From: RGIG529 sp050950425
Lineage (GTDB): Bacteria; Bacillota; Clostridia; Oscillospirales; Oscillospiraceae
Reading direction: 5' to 3'
Assembly: GCA_050950425.1 (NCBI GenBank)
Contig: JBMNHO010000002.1
Coordinates: 744,001-808,000, forward strand
Length of the DNA stretch: 64,000 nt
Below the pieces are notes generated by a model. It was not told where the DNA came from. It searched no databases and was given only the letters and a program-made list of their open reading frames with translations. How positions within the stretch are numbered: position 1 is the first letter of the stretch; every line of letters begins with the position of its first letter. Shown in pieces: positions 32,603 to 41,133 of the stretch. The position numbers were made by a program, and so were the translations under genes.

Positions 32603-32812
32603 ATGTCTGGTTCAAAAAAGGTCGCGTATATCGGCAAAGACTGTGTCGCCTGCGGCGTTTGCGTCAAACACTGCCCCCGTGCCGCCTTGGCCATATACAA
32701 GGGAATCTACGCTGTGGCGGATCATGAAACCTGTATTGGCTGCGGAAAATGTCTTGCGGCCTGCCCCGCCGGGGTCATTCAAATGGTTGCGAGGGAGGTC
32801 CGAGCCGTATGA
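32603..32812 (+). CDS. 2[4Fe-4S] ferredoxin
   Basis: The 69-aa protein has two complete cluster motifs, CVACGVCVKHCP and CIGCGKCLAACP, so it carries two 4Fe-4S clusters and should transfer electrons at low potential. It is the first gene of a five-gene operon. Its stop overlaps the next ATG, and AAGGAG lies upstream of its own. Confidence 0.92.
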   Translation: MSGSKKVAYIGKDCVACGVCVKHCPRAALAIYKGIYAVADHETCIGCGKCLAACPAGVIQMVAREVRAV

Positions 32813-33420
32813 AAAAGCGTTGGTACGATTATCTTTGGATTTTTTCTTCAATTTACTTAATTCTTGGCCTGTTCAACATCTTGTTCGCCTGGCTGGGCCT
32901 GATTTGTTTTGTTGTTCCCCTTGTCATTTCCGTTGTGGCAGGAAACAAGGCATATTGCAATCGGTTCTGCGGGCGGGGGCAGCTGTTTGAGCTGCTGGGC
33001 GGCAAGCTGGGCTTGTCTCGAAAAAAGACGCCGCCCAAATTTTTGCGGTCCAAGTGGTTTCGATATGGCTTTTTAACCTTTTTTATGACCATGTTCCTGC
33101 TGATGATTTATAATACATATCTGGTGTTTGCCGGGGCGTCTTTGCGGGAAGCGGTCACTCTTTTATGGGTATTTAAGCTGCCTTGGCAATGGACGAATAC
33201 CGCTTTTGTCTCCCCTTGGGTGGCGCAATTCTCCTTTGGGTTTTATGGCGTCATGCTAACGTCCACCGTCCTTGGGCTGGTCACCATGATCGCGTTCAAG
33301 CCCCGCTCCTGGTGCGTATATTGCCCTATGGGAACCATGACCCAAGGCATCTGTACACTAAAGAATAGAGAGGAAGCGAAAAAATGGAAGAAAGGGCACA
33401 AAGAATCGCAGAGCTGCTGA
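32809..33420 (+). CDS. Membrane 4Fe-4S protein (NapH/YccM-like)
   Basis: The 203-aa protein has about four transmembrane helices and two cysteine clusters: AYCNRFCGRGQ near residue 48 and WCVYCPMGTMTQGIC near residue 180. This resembles the NapH/NosR/YccM electron-transfer families but is shorter. It would pass electrons between the ferredoxin encoded upstream and a membrane or extracellular partner such as the rhodanese lipoprotein. The start is ATG 32809 with GGGAGGTC. Confidence 0.82.
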   Translation: MKKRWYDYLWIFSSIYLILGLFNILFAWLGLICFVVPLVISVVAGNKAYCNRFCGRGQLFELLGGKLGLSRKKTPPKFLRSKWFRYGFLTFFMTMFLLMIYNTYLVFAGASLREAVTLLWVFKLPWQWTNTAFVSPWVAQFSFGFYGVMLTSTVLGLVTMIAFKPRSWCVYCPMGTMTQGICTLKNREEAKKWKKGHKESQSC

Positions 33421-33683
33421 AGGTTCTCGCCAACGAAAACCGGCTGCTGATTTTATGCGCGTTGATGCAAACCCCGCTGACTGTGAGCGAGATTGCAAAA
33501 TTTGTACCAAATATCACCCAGTCCGCATTGTCGCAGCATTTGTCCCTGCTGAAAGCACACGGTATTTTGGTGTTTCAAAAATCCGGGCAAAGCATTACCT
33601 ACTCCATTGGGGACCATCGGGTGGAAGCGGTCATCCACGTCCTCAAGCAGCATTACTGCGCAGAAGAGGGGGCGGAAATATGA
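33384..33683 (+). CDS. ArsR family regulator, probable persulfide sensor
   Basis: The 99-aa winged-helix protein (LKVLANENRLLILCALMQTP, then SALSQHLSLLKAHGILVFQK) lacks the metal-binding ELCVCDL motif of ArsR/SmtB. It has one Cys at residue 25 (ILCAL) and one at 92 (HYC), 67 apart. BigR and SqrR, which sense persulfides by linking two cysteines, have the same positions 66 apart. The rhodanese gene next door supports sulfur sensing. It overlaps the upstream gene by 37 bases and has GAGGAAG before its ATG. Confidence 0.85.
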   Translation: MEERAQRIAELLKVLANENRLLILCALMQTPLTVSEIAKFVPNITQSALSQHLSLLKAHGILVFQKSGQSITYSIGDHRVEAVIHVLKQHYCAEEGAEI

Positions 33684-34108
33684 AAAGGCAAATAAAAAAA
33701 TGGATGCTCGTTTTTGCTTCCGCCCTTTCTGTTTTGCTCTCCGCCTGCGCCGGGGGCGGCCTGTCTGCCCCGGACGTGTCGGATCCGGCCTATCGCACCA
33801 TAACAGCCCAAGAAGCAAAAGCCATTTTGGACGGAACCGACCCGTTTGTTCTGCTGGATGTCAGAACCGAGACGGAGTTTCAGCAAGGGCATATTGAGGG
33901 AGCCATTTTAATCCCCAATGACGCTCTGGCCGACCGGGCAGCCGAAGAGCTGCCGGATCGGGACGCGCTGATCCTGTTGTACTGCCGCAGCGGGCGCAGA
34001 AGCGCCGCCGCAGCAAAGCAGCTGTCCATAATGGGATATACCAATGTCATCGATTTTGGCGGCATCATCGACTGGCCGTATGAAACCGTCAGCGGAGAAA
34101 AGAAATAA
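33680..34108 (+). CDS. Rhodanese-domain lipoprotein
   Basis: The 142-aa protein has a lipoprotein signal peptide ending LLSAC (lipidated Cys 23) and a single rhodanese domain with catalytic Cys 102 in LLYCRSGRRSA. It would handle sulfane sulfur at the outer face of the membrane. Its ATG overlaps the ArsR stop. The combination of ArsR sensor and rhodanese parallels ygaV-ygaP in enterobacteria. Confidence 0.9.
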   Translation: MKRQIKKWMLVFASALSVLLSACAGGGLSAPDVSDPAYRTITAQEAKAILDGTDPFVLLDVRTETEFQQGHIEGAILIPNDALADRAAEELPDRDALILLYCRSGRRSAAAAKQLSIMGYTNVIDFGGIIDWPYETVSGEKK

Positions 34109-34122
34109 AGGAGAAGATACCC

Positions 34123-34311
34123 ATGAAAATGATCGTCAACAAAGACAAATGCCCCCAAGACCACAAATGTCCCGCCATGAAGGTTTGCCCTAAAAACGCC
34201 ATTACACAGGCAGATATCTACTCTCTGCCCAAAGTTGACCCGGACCTCTGCATCCTCTGCAAAAAATGCATGCAGTTTTGCCCTAAAAACGCATTCGAAC
34301 TGGTTTCTTAG
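34123..34311 (+). CDS. 4Fe-4S ferredoxin-like protein
   Basis: The 62-aa protein has one canonical cluster motif (CILCKKCMQFCP) and an unusual first one (CPQDHKCPAMKVCP, spacing C-x5-C-x4-C). The second cluster site is therefore altered. It ends the operon, 14 bases after the rhodanese gene, and AAGGAG precedes the ATG. Confidence 0.85.
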   Translation: MKMIVNKDKCPQDHKCPAMKVCPKNAITQADIYSLPKVDPDLCILCKKCMQFCPKNAFELVS

Positions 34312-34342
34312 TCCTCGAAACAGCAAAACAACAACCGATATG

Positions 34343-34378
34343 GATTCCGGCCGCCCAGAGGGCGGCCGGAATCTTTCT
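34343..34378 (+). terminator. Terminator of the ArsR/rhodanese operon
   Basis: GATTCCGGCCGCC and GGCGGCCGGAATC form a perfect 13-bp stem with a five-base loop, followed by TTTCT. Confidence 0.85.
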
Positions 34379-34465
34379 GGCTTATCTTTCGGCTCCCATC
34401 GCCAAGCTGCCCTCTGCGTTTCCCTTTCGCCCGGCCTCCATTTAAAAGCGACTGGCGTCACTTGA

Positions 34466-35089
34466 TCAATCGGAAATGAAGTTGGTTTGCATCCTCGGCT
34501 CATAGCGGGGGGCGGGGACTCCGTTTTGTTTCCCCGCCTCAATGCATTTTAAAAGCCAGGCCATGTTCTCCCCCAGCGCCCGCATGGTTTGCATCCCTTC
34601 CTCATCTTTGCGCACATCTTCCGGCGTGAACCCATGAACCTGATTCCAGTATTGAGAGGATACAATGGGCATATTGCTGATGGTAAAATATTTATTCAGC
34701 CGGTCAAACGCCGCGCTGGCGCCGCCCCGCCGGCAGGAAACCACGCTGGCGCCCAGCTTCCCCGCCATTCGATCCTCGCTACAGAAAAACAGCCTGTCCA
34801 GAAATGCCGTCAGCTGGCCGCTGGGGCCGGCATAATAAACCGGGGACCCCACCACCAGGGCATCAAACCCGTCCAGCCGATCCAAAACCATGTTCACCTG
34901 GTCGGGAAAAACGCATCGTCCCGTCTCGGCACACGCCCCGCAGGCAATGCAGCCCGGAACGGGCTTTTTCCCCAGATAGAGCATTTCCGTTTGAATTTGG
35001 TGGCTTTGCAATATACGTTCCACTTCGTGCAGGGCTGTAAATGTACAGCCGTGTTCATTGGGACTTCCGTTGATCAATAATACGTTCAT
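34466..35089 (-). CDS. NAD(P)H-dependent FMN oxidoreductase (iron-sulfur flavoprotein-like)
   Basis: The 207-aa flavodoxin-fold protein has VLLINGSPNEHGCT (phosphate loop for FMN), GCIACGACAETGRC and VVGSPVYYAGPSGQLTAFLD. The CxxCxxC-type cluster resembles archaeal and clostridial iron-sulfur flavoproteins, so it may hold an Fe-S cluster. Its substrate is unknown. ATG 35089 is chosen for its AGGAGGG; the frame extends to 35131. A related gene lies 57 bases upstream on the same strand. Confidence 0.88.
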   Translation of the reverse strand: MNVLLINGSPNEHGCTFTALHEVERILQSHQIQTEMLYLGKKPVPGCIACGACAETGRCVFPDQVNMVLDRLDGFDALVVGSPVYYAGPSGQLTAFLDRLFFCSEDRMAGKLGASVVSCRRGGASAAFDRLNKYFTISNMPIVSSQYWNQVHGFTPEDVRKDEEGMQTMRALGENMAWLLKCIEAGKQNGVPAPRYEPRMQTNFISD

Positions 35090-35146
35090 GGTTCTCCCTC
35101 CTGCCGAAAACGGCGCTGTTTGGTCATCCAATCCTTTGCCTTTCGC

Positions 35147-35698
35147 CTATTTAGAAAATGCGTCAGCTAGCTCTGCCGCCCGTTTGCACCCATCCGTGTT
35201 CTGGATGTCCTCTTCCTGGTGGACACCCGGAACCAAAACAGTTCCCACGGGCTTCCAGTTCAGCAATGCGGCTGTTTTTTCAAAGGGAATGCGCACGCCG
35301 TCTAAAACAGACAAATCTTTTTCCTCGCAGCAGGCGATCAAAGCGCACTCTTTCCCGCCCACTTCCCTGCCGGCCACGCAAAAAGAAAACAGTTTGTCAA
35401 TGACCGCCTTGATCTGTGCCGGCATGGTGTACCAGTATACCGGCATGGTAAACACAATGGCGTCTGCCGCCTCAATGGCAGGCGCGATTTCGTTGAAATC
35501 ATCGTCAAAGCTGCACGCCTTTCCTGTTTGGAAGCAGGTTTCGCAAGCGCGGCATCCTCCCACCGTTTTCATCGCCGCATCAAAACGGGTCACTTCATAC
35601 CCGTTCGCTTTTGCCGCTTTTATAAAAGCGTCTGTCATAGCGAAGCTATTTCCTTTTTTGCGGGGGCTGCCTGTGATCACAACCATGTTTTTGCTCAT
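35147..35698 (-). CDS. Flavodoxin-family NAD(P)H oxidoreductase
   Basis: The 183-aa protein has MVVITGSPRKKGNSFAMTDA, GCRACETCFQTGKAC and VFTMPVYWYTMPAQIKAVID, the same architecture as the next gene: an FMN site plus a cysteine cluster. The two probably form one transcription unit of related reductases. The ATG at 35698 follows AAAGGAAG; the longer frame to 35725 lacks support. Confidence 0.88.
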   Translation of the reverse strand: MSKNMVVITGSPRKKGNSFAMTDAFIKAAKANGYEVTRFDAAMKTVGGCRACETCFQTGKACSFDDDFNEIAPAIEAADAIVFTMPVYWYTMPAQIKAVIDKLFSFCVAGREVGGKECALIACCEEKDLSVLDGVRIPFEKTAALLNWKPVGTVLVPGVHQEEDIQNTDGCKRAAELADAFSK

Positions 35699-35745
35699 AC
35701 GGACTCTTCCTTTCCTCGTTGACACACATTTTATTTCATGTATTT

Positions 35746-35773
35746 ATTATAACAAAATATGTCGAAAAAACAA
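35746..35773 (-). promoter_or_regulatory. Promoter of the flavoprotein pair
   Basis: On the minus strand TTGTTT (35773-35768), 16 bases and TATAAT (35751-35746), about 50 bases before the first ATG. Confidence 0.6.
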
Positions 35774-35939
35774 GAGCATGCTTTGACCGGGTGCGACCAG
35801 CCACGTAAAGCGCAAAAACCCGCCAGGTGATATTTTTAAGGCGGCCACACAACGGAATCATCTCGAAAAACCAATCGCCGGCCGCATAAGCGGCCGGTGA
35901 TCTGCATTGATTGGACTGATGCTGCGTTACCGCCTTGCC

Positions 35940-36263
35940 TTACGATTCAAAACAAAGTTGTTCCCATACCTTCCGCATCCACGCTCCCCGTTTGGCGAAC
36001 ATCTTACGCTCCGCTTTGAAGAAAGCGGCTTTGTATGTCATGTTCTCATTTTCCGCAACGTGGTTTTCGGCGCGTGCCCGAAGCAGATCCACGGGACACC
36101 CGATTTGTTCCATCCAGCCTATGAGTTCTGCCCAATTCCGCCTTTCTTCCTCGCATCGGGAGGGTTCTCCCTCTGCGTAAAGCGCCAAAAAAGCAGACTC
36201 GTCCAACGGTGCCTTTTCCGCTTGATTTGCAAACATGATGTCCCTATTTCTTCCTTCTGTCAT
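35940..36263 (-). CDS. Hypothetical protein, 107 aa
   Basis: A soluble, charged, mostly helical protein rich in Glu and Ala (EEERRNWAELIGWMEQIGCP, ENHVAENENMTYKAAFFKAE). I recognise no family. The ATG at 36263 has an excellent GGGAGGTG nine bases upstream, so I reject the longer frame to 36461. CCATGG repeats (36279-36302) lie next to the ribosome site and could fold over it. It is a single gene with no helpful neighbours. Confidence 0.6.
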   Translation of the reverse strand: MTEGRNRDIMFANQAEKAPLDESAFLALYAEGEPSRCEEERRNWAELIGWMEQIGCPVDLLRARAENHVAENENMTYKAAFFKAERKMFAKRGAWMRKVWEQLCFES

Positions 36264-36452
36264 GTATTTTACACCTCCCATGGGAACCAGTGTACCATGG
36301 GTTTTTTGCGAAATCCGTTTGATCTGCTCGAACGGATCTATTTTTTCCGGGAAAAACGCATCTATTTTCCCTTTTTCCGCCCTTCTCCTTTTCTTTTTTG
36401 GGGCGGTCTTTTTCCGCTGCAATGCCGGATGAAGCGGATCGGATGATAAAAA

Positions 36453-36504
36453 GCCGCCCATAAAGTAAGCGCCGCTGTTTCATCCGGCCTGCTTTATGGG
36501 CGGC
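36453..36504 (-). terminator. Terminator of the alpha/beta hydrolase gene
   Basis: GCCGCCCATAAAG and CTTTATGGGCGGC are perfect 13-bp arms with a 26-base loop. On the minus strand the second arm is followed by TTTTTATC. Confidence 0.75.
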
Positions 36505-36524
36505 GCTCCACCCTGTTTGGTTTC

Positions 36525-37274
36525 TCAGGTTTCTCCCTCAAAAAACTCCGTTGCAAGCTGCAGCACCCGCTCCGGCGCGCCGGGAACAGACAAACTGTGA
36601 TCCCCGCCGGGGATCACAGCCAGCGGGACGTGAAACTGCGCTGCAAACCGCCTTGCATGCGCGAGGAGAATGGTTTGATCCTGTTCCCCATGGATCATGC
36701 GTATCTTTGTCCCCTCCGGCGGGCTGCACTGAAACAGATCGTGGCCGGCAAGATCCTCTAAAAAGCCGGTTGTCAGCTTGATGGGACGGGTATAGCCCTC
36801 CAGCGTCAGAAATCCGTCCCGCTCCAGCCGGGCCCGTTCCTCCTCTGTGGGGTGTGCGAACAGATCCGGCATATTCACAGCGGCGGAGCGGAAAAACGAC
36901 TTTTCCCCCCTCCCCTTTCCCAGCGCAAGATACTGAAAATTGATATACGCGCCGAAGCTGGAGGAGAAATAAACAATGTCCGCCCGGGGGGCCAGGGAAC
37001 GCACGCGCCGCTCTGCCGCCTCCAGGGCTTGCATACAAGTTGCGATCCGCAGCATTTCTCCGTCCACGGGGCTGTCCCCGTGGGCCGGAAAGTCAAATGC
37101 AAGGACGCCGATGCCCCGCTTGGGCAGCGCTCGGAGCAGCATCTGGGCCGTTGTGCTTTCTTTGCTGCTGCCAAAGCCATGGCTGACGATGCACACTGTC
37201 TCCTCCCGGCCGTCCACTTCATAAAGGCAGGGAACGCCGTACCCATTTGCGCCCGAAATCATGTCCCTTGTCAT
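36525..37274 (-). CDS. Alpha/beta hydrolase
   Basis: The 249-aa protein has the oxyanion segment VSHGFGSSKE, a nucleophile elbow FSSSFGAY (SxSxG variant of GxSxG), the acid in HGEQDQT and the catalytic His in GGDHSL. Its substrate cannot be read from sequence; acyl or peptide esters are typical for this serine hydrolase class. GGGGAG precedes the ATG at 37274. It is divergent from the DUF1287 gene. Confidence 0.88.
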   Translation of the reverse strand: MTRDMISGANGYGVPCLYEVDGREETVCIVSHGFGSSKESTTAQMLLRALPKRGIGVLAFDFPAHGDSPVDGEMLRIATCMQALEAAERRVRSLAPRADIVYFSSSFGAYINFQYLALGKGRGEKSFFRSAAVNMPDLFAHPTEEERARLERDGFLTLEGYTRPIKLTTGFLEDLAGHDLFQCSPPEGTKIRMIHGEQDQTILLAHARRFAAQFHVPLAVIPGGDHSLSVPGAPERVLQLATEFFEGET

Positions 37275-37341
37275 TTTTTGTCTCCCCTTTTTCCTCTCGT
37301 TTTCTTTGCGCCCTCTTTTTTCCCTGTTGCTGCGGCGGATG

Positions 37342-37370
37342 TTCGCTTTTGTTTCGTTTCATGATATACT
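37342..37370 (+). promoter_or_regulatory. Promoter of the DUF1287 gene
   Basis: TTCGCT (37342-37347), 17 bases and TATACT (37365-37370). Because transcription would begin about 37376, the in-frame ATG at 37371 is excluded and the ATG at 37407 is favoured. Confidence 0.5.
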
Positions 37371-37406
37371 ATGTCATATCTTGTCGAAAAAGGAGCAACC
37401 GCCCCC

Positions 37407-38099
37407 ATGAAACACAATACAAATCGGCACGCCTCTCTTTTCAAACGGGGGATGATCATTGCGATCTCCCTGCTTTCCCTGATCTTGGTCTGCGAATTGC
37501 TGCTGACCCATTTACATACGCTCTTCGACGACTCTCCCTACACCGCAGCGGATTTCGGCATTGAAACGCTGAAAAGCCCCTACGACAAAGACGGAGACGG
37601 GATTGACGATTATCGTGACCTTTTGTTGAGCGCCAGGGCCTACGTGAATACACGCCCCAAATACAAAAGCACCTATGAATCTGGCGGGTACCCGCCGGAG
37701 GGAATGGGTGTTTGCACCGACGTGATCTGGAGCGCCTTTCAGGGCGCCGGGTATGACTTAAAGGCGCTGATCGATGCGGACATTGCCGCCCATTTAGACG
37801 CCTATCCCGCCATACGGACGCCGGACCCCAACATCGATTTCCGAAGGGTGCGGAATCTGGACGTTTTTTTCCGGCGGCACGCGGAACCCATCCCCACAGA
37901 CCTTTCCAACCTTTCCGCCTGGCAGCCCGGAGACATCGTCCTGTACGCGGACCACATCGCCATTGTGTCCGACCGGCGAAACAAGGACGGCCTGCCCTAC
38001 ATCATTCACCACGCGGGGCAGCCGATTTATGAGGAAAACGCCCTCACCCGAGCGCCCATTCTTGCCCACTACCGGTGGACGCCGGCCGCACCGTCATAA
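37407..38099 (+). CDS. DUF1287 family exported protein
   Basis: The 230-aa protein has an N-terminal signal anchor (MIIAISLLSLILVCELLL) and a DUF1287 domain. The domain shows DGDGIDDYRDLLLSARAYVN, the conserved Cys in GMGVCTDVIWSAFQ, DPNIDFRRVRNLDVFF, and WQPGDIVLYADHIAIVSD with the His. The Cys-His arrangement is like NlpC/P60-type papain-fold hydrolases, so a cell-wall hydrolase role is possible but unproven for this family. The start is chosen downstream of AAGGAG. Confidence 0.85.
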   Translation: MKHNTNRHASLFKRGMIIAISLLSLILVCELLLTHLHTLFDDSPYTAADFGIETLKSPYDKDGDGIDDYRDLLLSARAYVNTRPKYKSTYESGGYPPEGMGVCTDVIWSAFQGAGYDLKALIDADIAAHLDAYPAIRTPDPNIDFRRVRNLDVFFRRHAEPIPTDLSNLSAWQPGDIVLYADHIAIVSDRRNKDGLPYIIHHAGQPIYEENALTRAPILAHYRWTPAAPS

Positions 38100-38166
38100 A
38101 ATCGATCTTGTGCTGTTCAGCGGCATCCTTCCTTTCCGGTTCCGCCGTCTTTCGTCAGCACACCCA

Positions 38167-38203
38167 CGCCCCCTCGCCCAAATCGGCGAGGGGCGCCTTT
38201 TTT
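38167..38203 (+). terminator. Terminator of the DUF1287 gene
   Basis: CGCCCCCTCGCC and GGCGAGGGGCG pair with a single bulged C and are followed by CCTTTTTTA. The convergent peptidase gene ends next to it. Confidence 0.8.
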
Positions 38204-39188
38204 ATGCTCTGTTTTCTCTGCGCCTTTCCAGCAGCTCCCGGTAAGACACTCTCTGTCCCAAGGAGTCCGCCTGCTTCACGGCATTGATGATCGCACAGCG
38301 AACGGCTTCCGCGGCCAAAATGCCCGCCGCGTCAAAATTCGTCTCCACGTCGCCGGTACACATGGCAAACATCGTGTCCCCGTCAAACACGGAATGGGCC
38401 GGGTACACCGCCCTCGCGATCCCGTTGTGCCCCAGCATGGCCAGCTTTGTCGCCTGCGCCTTTTGGAGATTGGCGTTGGAGACAATGCAGCCTATGATGG
38501 TGTTGCCGCTGAATAAATCCTTGTCTCTGTGAAACGTTTCCAATATGACACGCTGGGAATCCGCCATGGAAACGCCGTCGTCTGCCAGAGCCCCTGCTAA
38601 AATCTCCCCCGTCCGGCTGTCTGCAACGTCCCCCACACAGTTGACGGCCATCACAGCGCCCACCATCAGCTCGCCCGTGCGAAACGCCGCCGTTCCCAGG
38701 CCGCCCTTCATGGCAAACGCCCTGCCTCTGGCTTTCCCAACGGTGGCTCCCGTTCCGGCGCCCACGCTCCCTTCGGCCCATCGGCCTTCGTATGCCTGCC
38801 GGCACGCCTCGTACCCCATGACGGCGTCCGGACGCACGTCGGAGCGCCCGCATTTGAGGTCAAACAAAATGGCGGAGCAGACGTTGGGAACCACAGTGAC
38901 CCCTACGTCCCGCCCGATGCCCCGCTCTTCCAAAAAACGCATGACGCCCCCCGCCGCATCCAATCCGAAGGAACTCCCCCCGGACAGCACCACCGCGTGG
39001 GTCTGGGTGCGATTGCTCACGGGGTGGAGGGCGTCTGTGTCCCGTGTCCCGGGGGATCCGCCCCGCACGTCGACACCGCAAACCGCCCCGGATTCGCACA
39101 GGATTACGGTGCAGCCCGTGGCCGCCTCCAGATCCTGTGCGTTGCCCAGGTGAAACCCAGTGATTTCCTGTATTGTAATCTCTTCCAT
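38202..39188 (-). CDS. P1 family peptidase (DmpA-type aminopeptidase)
   Basis: The 328-aa protein belongs to the self-cleaving N-terminal nucleophile family S58. Signatures are GFHLGNAQDLEAATGCTVIL, VVLSGGSSFGLDAAGGVMRF, GTGATVGKARG, and the cleavage region ending GCIVSNANLQKAQATKLAML. Members cleave N-terminal residues from peptides or amides. ATG 39188 with AAGGAG is preferred over the longer frame to 39212. Confidence 0.92.
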   Translation of the reverse strand: MEEITIQEITGFHLGNAQDLEAATGCTVILCESGAVCGVDVRGGSPGTRDTDALHPVSNRTQTHAVVLSGGSSFGLDAAGGVMRFLEERGIGRDVGVTVVPNVCSAILFDLKCGRSDVRPDAVMGYEACRQAYEGRWAEGSVGAGTGATVGKARGRAFAMKGGLGTAAFRTGELMVGAVMAVNCVGDVADSRTGEILAGALADDGVSMADSQRVILETFHRDKDLFSGNTIIGCIVSNANLQKAQATKLAMLGHNGIARAVYPAHSVFDGDTMFAMCTGDVETNFDAAGILAAEAVRCAIINAVKQADSLGQRVSYRELLERRRENRA

Positions 39189-39231
39189 CTTTTTTGCTCC
39201 TTGTTTTATCATGTCGTACTTGGCGGTTGCA

Positions 39232-40356
39232 CTAAACCGGATCGGTGATCAGCCGCACCACCAGCTCTGCCGCACGCACCAGCTCGTCTAAATGGGACTG
39301 TTCCAAAACGCTGTGGCAGCGCTCCATGCCACAGGCCAAAACAACGCCGCAAAGCCCCTTTTGAACAAATCGGTTGTTGTCACTCCCGCCGAATGTCTGA
39401 ACCAGCTGAAACGGAATGCCGCAAGCGCGGCACCCTCTCTCCGCCCGGGCGATCACGGCGGCTTCCCTGGGTATTTCATAGGCAACGCAGCCAAAGCGGT
39501 GAGAAAAAGAAAGGGTCACGCCGAAGGCGTCCCCCGCCTGCTGAAAGCATGCCTTTATCTCCCCCCACTGTTCCAGCGCCTGCGCATGCCGGTAGCTGCG
39601 GATTTCTCCCTGCACAACGCAGGTGTCGGAGACGATGTTCGGCGCTGTCCCGCCCTGTATCGTTCCGATGTTCACCGTCAGCGCTTCTCCTACGCGCCCC
39701 TGTTTCACAGCGGAGATGCCCCTCGCTGCCGCCGCGACGGCGTTTACCCCTGTTTCCGGGGCAAACCCGGCGTGAGCAGACTTCCCCTTCCACGCCGCCG
39801 TAAACGCCAAAATGGTGGGCGCCCGGTAGGCGCAGCTGCCCACAGGGCCGGGTAAGTCCAGCACATACGCTTCTTTGGCATGTAGCATGTCATACTCAAA
39901 ATGCAGGCCGCCGCCGCTGTAAATTTCCTCCGCGACGGTGAACAGAAGCTCCACTTCCCGGTTGGAAAGCCCCTGTTCCATCACGGTCTGCACCGCCTCC
40001 AGCAAAACAGCCACGCCTGAAAGGTCGTCCGCGCCCAAAACCGTGTCTCCCCCGCTTTGAATGGTGCCGTCCTCCAACAGGACAGCCCGCTTGCCCCTGG
40101 ACGGCTCCACCGTGTCCAAATGAGCGGAAAACAGCAGCGGCGCGGCGTTTGGAAGCCGCCCGTCCCAGCGGCAAAATAAGTTTCCGCAGGTTCCGCCCAG
40201 CCGCTCTCCCGCTTCGTCCTCTGTTACGGACAGGCCCAGCGTGCTCAGCCGGTTTTTCACGAATGCGCCCATCTCCCGCTCCCCCAGAGACGGACTGTCA
40301 ATGGACACCAGCGCCTGAAACGTTTCATACAGGCGGCTCCGGTTGACTCTCCCCAT
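39232..40356 (-). CDS. M20/M42-type metallopeptidase (PepT-like)
   Basis: The 374-aa protein has the zinc-binding pattern of M20 peptidases: FSAHLDTVEP, GADDLSGVAVLLEAV, TVAEEIYSGG with the catalytic Glu pair, a lid domain (KGKSAHAGFAPETGVNAVAA) and a final His in MERCHSVLE. It resembles the PepT-like clan of Firmicutes and should release amino acids from small peptides. GAGGAAGGG precedes the ATG. It lies upstream of the P1 peptidase on the same strand with a 43-base gap, so the two are probably cotranscribed. Confidence 0.9.
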   Translation of the reverse strand: MGRVNRSRLYETFQALVSIDSPSLGEREMGAFVKNRLSTLGLSVTEDEAGERLGGTCGNLFCRWDGRLPNAAPLLFSAHLDTVEPSRGKRAVLLEDGTIQSGGDTVLGADDLSGVAVLLEAVQTVMEQGLSNREVELLFTVAEEIYSGGGLHFEYDMLHAKEAYVLDLPGPVGSCAYRAPTILAFTAAWKGKSAHAGFAPETGVNAVAAAARGISAVKQGRVGEALTVNIGTIQGGTAPNIVSDTCVVQGEIRSYRHAQALEQWGEIKACFQQAGDAFGVTLSFSHRFGCVAYEIPREAAVIARAERGCRACGIPFQLVQTFGGSDNNRFVQKGLCGVVLACGMERCHSVLEQSHLDELVRAAELVVRLITDPV

Positions 40357-40505
40357 AAGAACCCTTCCTCTCCCGGCAACTTCGTCCGCTTTGTGTTTTT
40401 CAGCATATCACAGAAACGCCCTCCTGACCAGTTCCGTTTACAACAATTGGGGCTCCGCCTCCAGCCGGAAGCGAAACCCCAATGTTTTCTCTACGCCGTG
40501 TGATG

Positions 40506-40901
40506 TTATGCTTTCGTGAAGATCATTTTCATCCCGTCTTCTTCAAATACCAGCTTGCCGTCTTTCACAGTGGCCGACTGATCCTGGCCGTCGACTGTCA
40601 AAGTATACCCATCGGCTTCCTTTTTCCAGGTGCCTTCCGCGGCTTCACCCGCCACAAGGCCTGTGAAGACGCCGTCCTCCTTCATTTCAAAGGAAATGTC
40701 CATTTGAGAAGCATCTTCTCCCTGCGCGTATTCCTCGATAAACGTCTGCACGTCAATGGTCGCGCCGCCTACCTCCATATTGGTTAGTTTCCATTTGCCC
40801 ACGATGGGATCTGCGTTGTTCCCGCCGCATCCGGTCAAGACCATTCCCATCATTAGAAGAATGGACATAACCAACGCCACAGGTTTCCATTTTTTCGCCA
40901 T
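40506..40901 (-). CDS. Small lipoprotein with lipocalin-like domain
   Basis: The 131-aa protein has a lipoprotein signal ending LTGCGG. Its domain (IVGKWKLTNMEVGGATI, FEMKEDGVFTGLVAG, GTWKKEADGYTLTVDGQ) is made of short beta strands in the style of the lipocalin-like/DUF5640 lipoproteins of gut Firmicutes. The ligand is unknown. AAGGAG precedes the ATG, and an imperfect hairpin (ATTGGGG/CCCCAAT, 40444-40482) follows. Confidence 0.85.
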   Translation of the reverse strand: MAKKWKPVALVMSILLMMGMVLTGCGGNNADPIVGKWKLTNMEVGGATIDVQTFIEEYAQGEDASQMDISFEMKEDGVFTGLVAGEAAEGTWKKEADGYTLTVDGQDQSATVKDGKLVFEEDGMKMIFTKA

Positions 40902-41133
40902 TTTTTTATTTCTCCTTTCCTTATGTATTTTCAGCTATCGCTTCAGACATTCTTACCCAAAGGGAATCATGTTCTGCATGGCTGACCCATTGTTCTTTTC
41001 TTGTATATGTATGAGGATCCGTTTCATAATATCATCACAATCATACCACAAAACCCGTCCTGTTTCCATGGAAACGCAACGGAGTGTGTCGTCTTTCTTC
41101 CGCCCCGGCTCTCTCCCGGCCGGGAAACGCCCC

